From Clostridia bacterium (GTDB lineage Bacteria > Bacillota > Clostridia > Christensenellales > Aristaeellaceae): a stretch of DNA of 19,719 nucleotides. The translations under genes were made by a program, and so were the position numbers. The notes under the pieces were generated by a model. It did no database searches and was not told where the DNA came from. It saw only the letters and a program-made list of their open reading frames with translations. The stretch covers positions 1 through 19,719 of the forward strand of contig JAEDIV010000029.1 of the NCBI GenBank assembly GCA_016296675.1, written 5' to 3'. Positions 15,119 to 19,719 of the stretch are shown here, one piece after another (positions within the stretch are counted from its first letter, which is position 1; every line of letters begins with the position of its first letter).

Positions 15119-17482
15119 TTGAACACGAACCAAACTGGCACGCCGAAGGAATTGAAACTGCCGATGATCCCGCTGCGCGGAACGGTTATTTTTCCCGAGA
15201 CGGTTGTGCATTTTGACGCCGGACGCGAGAAATCCGTACAGGCGATGAATACAGCTTTAGAGGGCGACAGCCGACTTTTTGTCGTTACGCAGAAAAGCGC
15301 GATGAAGGATGAGCCCGGCATTCAGGATGTATATATGGTGGGCACGATCGTCAGGATCAAGCAGGTTGTCCGTTTGCCCGACGGCGTTTTCCGCCTGCTT
15401 GTCTCCGGTGAAAGCCGCGCTGTGATTGTAGGCATATTTGACGCAGGCAATATGCAGTATGCCCAGGTCTGCAAAGTAGAAGAAAGAAATACAGAGCGCA
15501 CAAATGAAGCGCTGGCGCTTATGCGATTTGCCAAAAAGCAGTTTGACAAGCTTGCACAGGCGCGAAAGGACGTGAGCCCCGAAATCAAGCAGGCGGTTTC
15601 CGGCGCGAATCTCCCCGGAGAGCTTTCGGATATTCTGGCGACAAATATTCTTTCGGATATCCATGATATGCAAAAGGCGCTCGAATCTGCGGATGCGATG
15701 CAGCGCCTGAACATGATCGTAGATTTCATGGTCAGGGAGCTGGATGTAATTCAGCTGGAAGCAAAGCTTCAAAGGCGCGCGCATGAGCGCATTGAAAGAA
15801 ACAACCGGGAATACTACTTGAGAGAGCAGATGCACGTCATCGAGGACGAGCTGGGAGAAACGGACGACGATATCGCCGGATACGAAAAACAGCTTGCCGA
15901 AAGCAAAATTTCCGGGGAAGCGCGCCAGAGAACGGAAAAGGAACTTAAGCGTCTGGCCCGCATGGGCACAAATACCCCGGAGAGCAATGTCATTCAGAGC
16001 TATGTTGAATATATGCTCGAGCTTCCCTGGGGCAAATACGACTCGGAAGAGATCAATATCAAGCGCGCGAGAAGCGTTCTTGAGGCGGATCATTATGCGC
16101 TTGAGGACGTCAAAAAGCGCATCATCGAATATCTTGCTGTCAGAAGCATCAAGAAGGATTCCAAGGGTCCGATTCTTTGTCTGCTCGGTGCGCCGGGCGT
16201 CGGCAAAACCAGCATCGCCCGCTCCGTGGCAAGGGCGCTGAAGCGTTCCTTCTGCCAGGTATCTTTGGGCGGCGTACACGATGAAGCGGAAATCCGCGGC
16301 CACAGAAGAACCTATATCGGCGCAATGCCCGGACGAATCATTTCCGCCATCAAGCAGGCCGGCACGATGAATCCCGTGTTCCTGTTTGATGAAATCGATA
16401 AAATGGCGTCCGATCTTCGCGGCGACCCTGCGGCAGCAATGCTGGAGGTGCTGGATCCTGAGCAGAACAAGGGATATCGCGACCATTATCTGGAAGCGCC
16501 GTTTGATCTGTCCGGCGTTCTGTTTATCACGACCGCGAACAACCGCGACCAGATCCCGCGCCCGCTTCTGGACCGCATGGAAATCATCGAGGTTCCGAGC
16601 TATACGCTGGAGGAAAAGGTGCAGATCGCGAAAAGGCATCTTTGGAAAAAGCAGCTTTCGGAAAACGGACTGGAAAGCAAAATGCTCAAGATCACGGACA
16701 GCGCGATTCGCGAAGTGATCGACGGATATACCAGGGAATCCGGCGTGAGAACGCTGGAAAGAAAGCTTGGAACCATCTGCCGAAAGGCAGTTGTCAGCAT
16801 GCTGGATCTGCCCGAGGATGAGCGCAAGCCCGTTATCGTAAAGCCTGCCAATGTGCCTTCTTATCTGGGCGCGGTTCGCTTTACCCATGCTCAGGTTGCC
16901 AAAGAGCCCGAAGCGGGCGTCATCAACGGCCTTGCGTGGACGAGCGTCGGCGGCGAAGTGATGCCGATTGAAGTGAGCGTGCTGCCCGGAAGCGGAAACG
17001 TCGAGCTCACTGGCTCTCTGGGCGACGTTATGAAGGAATCGGCAAAGATCGCCTTAAGCTATGTCAGGAGCCGCATGGGCGAGTATGGGTTTGATGAGGA
17101 TTTCAGAAAGAAGCACGACATCCATGTGCACATTCCCGAAGGCGCTACGCCCAAGGACGGCCCCTCCGCCGGTATCGCCATGGCGTGCGCCATGTTCAGC
17201 GCCATAACCGGATTCAAGGCCAGACAGGACGTCGCGATGACCGGCGAAATTTCCCTTCGCGGAAAGGCGCTGGCGATCGGAGGACTGAAGGAAAAACTGC
17301 TGGCCGCGCACAGGGCGCATATCAAGCTTGCCTTGATTCCCGAGGAAAACAAAAAGGATCTGGAGGAAATCCCCGAAGAGATCCTGAAGGAGCTTACCGT
17401 TCAGACGATTCAGACGGCTGACGAAGCGATTCGTCTTGTGATGTCCGAAAAGAAGGGGAACGTTGTAAAGGTGGTTGTGTGA
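15119..17482 (+). CDS. lon: ATP-dependent protease Lon (LonA)
   Basis: A cytoplasmic AAA+ protease that degrades misfolded and regulatory proteins. The 787-residue protein has the full LonA layout. The N-terminal substrate domain (about 12-205) starts LPMIPLRGTVIFPE. A helical linker (205-300) has the REYYLREQM pattern. The AAA+ module has Walker A GAPGVGKT at 357-364 and Walker B FLFDEIDK at 421-428, plus GHRRTYIGAMPGR. The C-terminal serine protease has nucleophile Ser683 in PKDGPSAG and catalytic Lys726 in GGLKEK. The start is TTG: no ATG or GTG lies early enough to include the conserved N-terminal strand, and GGGGGA (15104-15109) sits 9 bases upstream. engB follows after one base. The promoter is a perfect consensus, so the TTG codon may hold down translation of a strongly transcribed gene (inference). 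Confidence 0.97.
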   Translation: MNTNQTGTPKELKLPMIPLRGTVIFPETVVHFDAGREKSVQAMNTALEGDSRLFVVTQKSAMKDEPGIQDVYMVGTIVRIKQVVRLPDGVFRLLVSGESRAVIVGIFDAGNMQYAQVCKVEERNTERTNEALALMRFAKKQFDKLAQARKDVSPEIKQAVSGANLPGELSDILATNILSDIHDMQKALESADAMQRLNMIVDFMVRELDVIQLEAKLQRRAHERIERNNREYYLREQMHVIEDELGETDDDIAGYEKQLAESKISGEARQRTEKELKRLARMGTNTPESNVIQSYVEYMLELPWGKYDSEEINIKRARSVLEADHYALEDVKKRIIEYLAVRSIKKDSKGPILCLLGAPGVGKTSIARSVARALKRSFCQVSLGGVHDEAEIRGHRRTYIGAMPGRIISAIKQAGTMNPVFLFDEIDKMASDLRGDPAAAMLEVLDPEQNKGYRDHYLEAPFDLSGVLFITTANNRDQIPRPLLDRMEIIEVPSYTLEEKVQIAKRHLWKKQLSENGLESKMLKITDSAIREVIDGYTRESGVRTLERKLGTICRKAVVSMLDLPEDERKPVIVKPANVPSYLGAVRFTHAQVAKEPEAGVINGLAWTSVGGEVMPIEVSVLPGSGNVELTGSLGDVMKESAKIALSYVRSRMGEYGFDEDFRKKHDIHVHIPEGATPKDGPSAGIAMACAMFSAITGFKARQDVAMTGEISLRGKALAIGGLKEKLLAAHRAHIKLALIPEENKKDLEEIPEEILKELTVQTIQTADEAIRLVMSEKKGNVVKVVV

Positions 17483-17483
17483 T

Positions 17484-18143
17484 ATGAGAATAACCAAATC
17501 CGTTTTTCTCACATCCCTTGATAAACTGCGCGATTATCCGGGCAGAGGCCTTCCTGAAATTGCGATGGCGGGCAAATCCAACGTTGGAAAAAGTTCGCTC
17601 ATCAATTCGCTTTGTCAGAACAATAAACTCGCCCGAACCTCTTCCGAACCGGGCAAGACCCGTATGATCAATCTCTATCGCGTGAATGAGGAATTCGTTC
17701 TGGCGGATCTTCCGGGCTATGGTTTTGCCAAGGCGCCCGGAAGCGAGAAAGCCAAGTGGGCGAATATGATGGAAAGCTATCTTGCGGGCTCAAATGCGCT
17801 TAAGCATGTGTTCCTGCTTGCCGATATCCGCCATGAACCGACAAACGAGGACAAAATGATGGCGAACTATCTGCGCCATTACAATATTCCGTTTTCCGTA
17901 ATTGCGACCAAGGCGGACAAACTCAGTAAAGCCCAGAGAAGCAGAACGCTTCCCGTCATCTGCCGATCGCTTACCGTTCAGCCCTGGCAGGTGATCGCCT
18001 ATTCGTCGGAGGACGGAACCGGCCGGGACAAGCTTCTTGATCTTATTGATTCCATTCTTCATCCGGTCATCGAAGACGACGGCTTCGTCCTTCCTGAGGG
18101 CATCACCTTTGAAGACGGCCCGACCAGGGAAGAAGAGGAATAA
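17484..18143 (+). CDS. engB: Ribosome-biogenesis GTPase EngB/YsxC
   Basis: A GTPase needed for large ribosomal subunit assembly in Gram-positive bacteria. The 219-residue protein is of family length, with G1 GKSNVGKSS at 30-38, the G2 switch region around SSEPGKTR (53-60) and G3 DLPGYG at 75-80. G4 is TKAD at 142-145 and the G5-like segment is YSSEDGTG near 173-180. The LPGYGFAKAP segment is typical of EngB. The start is the ATG one base after the lon stop, with AAAGGTGG 9 bases upstream inside the lon coding end, so translation is probably coupled to lon. The lon-engB order is also found in Bacillus (lonA-ysxC). The C-terminus (about 195-219) is acidic. Confidence 0.96.
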   Translation: MRITKSVFLTSLDKLRDYPGRGLPEIAMAGKSNVGKSSLINSLCQNNKLARTSSEPGKTRMINLYRVNEEFVLADLPGYGFAKAPGSEKAKWANMMESYLAGSNALKHVFLLADIRHEPTNEDKMMANYLRHYNIPFSVIATKADKLSKAQRSRTLPVICRSLTVQPWQVIAYSSEDGTGRDKLLDLIDSILHPVIEDDGFVLPEGITFEDGPTREEEE

Positions 18144-18157
18144 AAAACGGTACTATG

Positions 18158-18210
18158 AAAAACGCCCTCTTTGGAATCAGGATGGCCTGAAATCCAATGA
18201 GGGCGTTTTT
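18158..18210. terminator. Bidirectional terminator between engB and the rRNA methyltransferase gene
   Basis: AAAAACGCCCTC (18158-18169) pairs perfectly with GAGGGCGTTTTT (18199-18210). Within it are partly matched TTTGG/CCAA and CAGG/CCTG segments around an ATGG loop. Each strand reads into a run of five T, so one hairpin can end both convergent genes. It lies 14 bases after the engB stop and 4 bases after the methyltransferase stop. Confidence 0.92.
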
Positions 18211-18214
18211 GCGT

Positions 18215-19615
18215 TTATTCCAGTTCGCTCCAGTGCGCGTTTCTGCGCCTGAGGCCTTTGGGCAGGTGGTTCTTGATCGCATCGCCGGAGGATTTTCCCC
18301 AGCCGAGCGGCATGTTTTTATAGGTCATAAGCGTCCAGCCCTTTGAAAGAGAAGCCTTGATTTCTTCGCCCTCCATGAACAGGGCGGCGGTATTTTCGTC
18401 CATATCAAAGGTATGTACCGCATCTTTTTCAGTCATTGCCATGGCCAGTGCGTGATCGGGAAGGATAAAGCCTTTTCCGATCCTGCATAGCGGAAGCCCC
18501 GCGCGCAGAAGACGGGTGCCCTTGCCGGACAACAGCTTTACATCGGGCGCGCAGACGGGAAGCAAGGAAAGCATATCGCCGTCCAGATGGAGAACGCCGT
18601 TGATATCGCCTTTATACGCATCCTTTCTGAGTATGTCAAAAGCGTTTTTTGCGCCTTTGGATTCTGCGTTTGTCGGATACTCAGCAGGCGTGCCGTCTTC
18701 TTTTATAAGAAGCGCGGCGAAATGGCCTTCGCCGTCGATTTTGTGCGGCCAAAGTCGGATGCATCCGTACTTGGACGAACCGACGCCGGGCAGTGTAAAT
18801 TCGCCGGGCGAGAACTCGGGATGCCGCAGGAGGAAGGCTTCGATCGTCTTTTCATTTTCGTATCGGTTGAAGGTGCAGGTGGAATACACCATCCGCCCGC
18901 CGGGACGAACGAGCTTTGCGGCGTTGTCCAGAATCTCGGCCTGTCTTTCCGCGCATCCGAAAGGGGAATTTTCCGACCATTCGCTTACCGCGTCAGGATC
19001 GCGCCGGAACATACCTTCACCGGAGCAAGGCGCATCCACAAGCACTGCGTCGAAGAAACCGGGCAGCGCCTTTGAAAGCGCGCCGGACGGGGCGCTGGTG
19101 ATGCATGTATTGGTGATGCCGAGGCGCTCCAGGTTGCCAAGCAGAATGCGCGCTCTTGAAAACTCGATTTCATTGGACAAAAGGAAACCCTTGCCCATCA
19201 TGCGGCCGGCGATCTGTCCGCTTTTGCCGCCGGGCGCGGCGCATAAATCGAGTATCCTTTCGCCCGGCTGTGGATTCAAGACGGCAACCGGACTCATCGC
19301 GGAGGGATCCTGCATATAAAACGCGCCTGCGGCATGGGCAAGCGATGCGCCGGGACGCGCGCCGGCGCGCATGTATTTTCCGTTTTCTTCCCACATAACG
19401 CCGTCCCCGCGCATATATGCACGGGCGCATTCCTCCGCTTGCATGCGCAGGGGATTCAAGCGCATGGCGTGCGCGCTTTCGCGCTCCATCGCTTCTAAAA
19501 ATTCATCATATTCGTCTTTGAGGATTTCCTTTATTTCAGTAAGAAATTTTTCCGGCCAGCTGCGCACGGTTTGTCCGCCTCCGAGATCAAAGTATGTGTA
19601 TCGGGTATTCGACAT
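18215..19615 (-). CDS. rRNA (cytosine-C5) methyltransferase, RsmF/YebU-like NOL1/NOP2/Sun family
   Basis: A cytoplasmic SAM-dependent enzyme that methylates a cytosine in ribosomal RNA; the exact site cannot be read from sequence. From the ATG at 19615 it has 466 residues. An N-terminal PEKFLTEIKEILKDEYDEFL segment and LNPLRM (53-58) come first. The SAM motif DLCAAPGGKS is at 123-132. The two catalytic cysteines are Cys197 in DAPCSGEG (general catalysis) and Cys247 in YSTCTF. The C-terminal part (about 330-466) is compatible with the RsmF-type RNA-binding extension; it includes LSKGWTLMTYKNMPLGWGKSSGD. A GTG at 19567 with GGAGG 10 bases upstream gives a start that fits the family N-terminus better, so the first 16 residues are uncertain. 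The ATG has only AGGGGA 11 bases upstream. Confidence 0.93.
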   Translation of the reverse strand: MSNTRYTYFDLGGGQTVRSWPEKFLTEIKEILKDEYDEFLEAMERESAHAMRLNPLRMQAEECARAYMRGDGVMWEENGKYMRAGARPGASLAHAAGAFYMQDPSAMSPVAVLNPQPGERILDLCAAPGGKSGQIAGRMMGKGFLLSNEIEFSRARILLGNLERLGITNTCITSAPSGALSKALPGFFDAVLVDAPCSGEGMFRRDPDAVSEWSENSPFGCAERQAEILDNAAKLVRPGGRMVYSTCTFNRYENEKTIEAFLLRHPEFSPGEFTLPGVGSSKYGCIRLWPHKIDGEGHFAALLIKEDGTPAEYPTNAESKGAKNAFDILRKDAYKGDINGVLHLDGDMLSLLPVCAPDVKLLSGKGTRLLRAGLPLCRIGKGFILPDHALAMAMTEKDAVHTFDMDENTAALFMEGEEIKASLSKGWTLMTYKNMPLGWGKSSGDAIKNHLPKGLRRRNAHWSELE

Positions 19616-19675
19616 GCAGATCGTGTTCCCCTGCTGAATACATGAAAAAAACGCGCCTTTAGCGGGGTGTTCGTA

Positions 19676-19694
19676 AGACAGTAAGGGTCTGTCT
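19676..19694. repeat. Short inverted repeat near a possible insertion-sequence end
   Basis: AGACAG (19676-19681) and CTGTCT (19689-19694) are inverted around TAAGGGT. The segment GGGTCTGTCTCA (19686-19697) resembles, from memory, terminal repeats of some Bacillota insertion sequences that begin GGG.CTGTCTCA. No transposase is visible before the window ends. The stretch 19616-19719 otherwise holds nothing I can identify. Confidence 0.3.
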
Positions 19695-19719
19695 CATTAA
19701 GAATAAAACCTCAAAAAAG

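Noticed and set aside
15257..16888. Minus-strand open frame of 543 codons opposite lon
   Set aside because: Lon is certain on the plus strand; the shadow frame is His/Arg/Phe-rich with no domain pattern.
1..19719. Defence island, prophage, CRISPR or biosynthetic cluster
   Set aside because: No nuclease, integrase, phage structural, Cas or synthase genes and no direct-repeat array were seen; gene content is core chromosomal.

Overview
The window is an ordinary-looking chromosomal segment of a Bacillota (Clostridia-type, Gram-positive) bacterium with roughly even base composition. Reasons: strong GGAGG-type ribosome sites, near-consensus TTGACA-17-TATAAT promoters, a lysine riboswitch with an intrinsic terminator, GerMN-domain and D,D-carboxypeptidase proteins, and the Bacillus-like adjacencies comEC-holA and lon-engB. 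I see no rRNA, tRNA, CRISPR array, prophage or complete insertion sequence. I cannot name a genus from the sequence alone. LAYOUT: (1) 58-2000: lysine/diaminopimelate genes dapA-dapB on the minus strand, behind a lysine riboswitch and terminator. (2) 2093-3577: a divergently placed asparagine-synthetase-like protein whose catalytic motifs are all eroded. (3) 3547-7313: a minus-strand three-gene operon of OmpR-type response regulator, membrane histidine kinase and a lipoprotein with about three GerMN-like repeats. (4) 7350-10065: two tandem D-alanyl-D-alanine carboxypeptidases on the plus strand, divergent from the two-component operon, each with its own promoter. (5) 10242-15003: a plus-strand run of MBL-fold hydrolase, comEC, holA and a small secreted protein of unknown function, closed by a terminator. 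(6) 15052-18210: lon and engB from a perfect consensus promoter, closed by a hairpin shared with (7) the convergent rRNA m5C methyltransferase gene (18215-19615). The last 100 bases hold no gene and may touch the end of a mobile element. HOW THEY FIT: dapAB supplies diaminopimelate and lysine for peptidoglycan and protein. The two-component operon and the carboxypeptidases look like an envelope-sensing and wall-remodelling module. Its order (regulator, kinase, GerMN lipoprotein) parallels the actinobacterial mtrA-mtrB-lpqB operon, and this is the most interesting system here. The remainder is housekeeping: DNA uptake, replication clamp loading, proteolysis, ribosome assembly and rRNA modification. 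Several starts were moved from the longest open frame to the codon with the better ribosome site. The kinase start remains unresolved because its first membrane helix lies upstream of any ATG, GTG or TTG.
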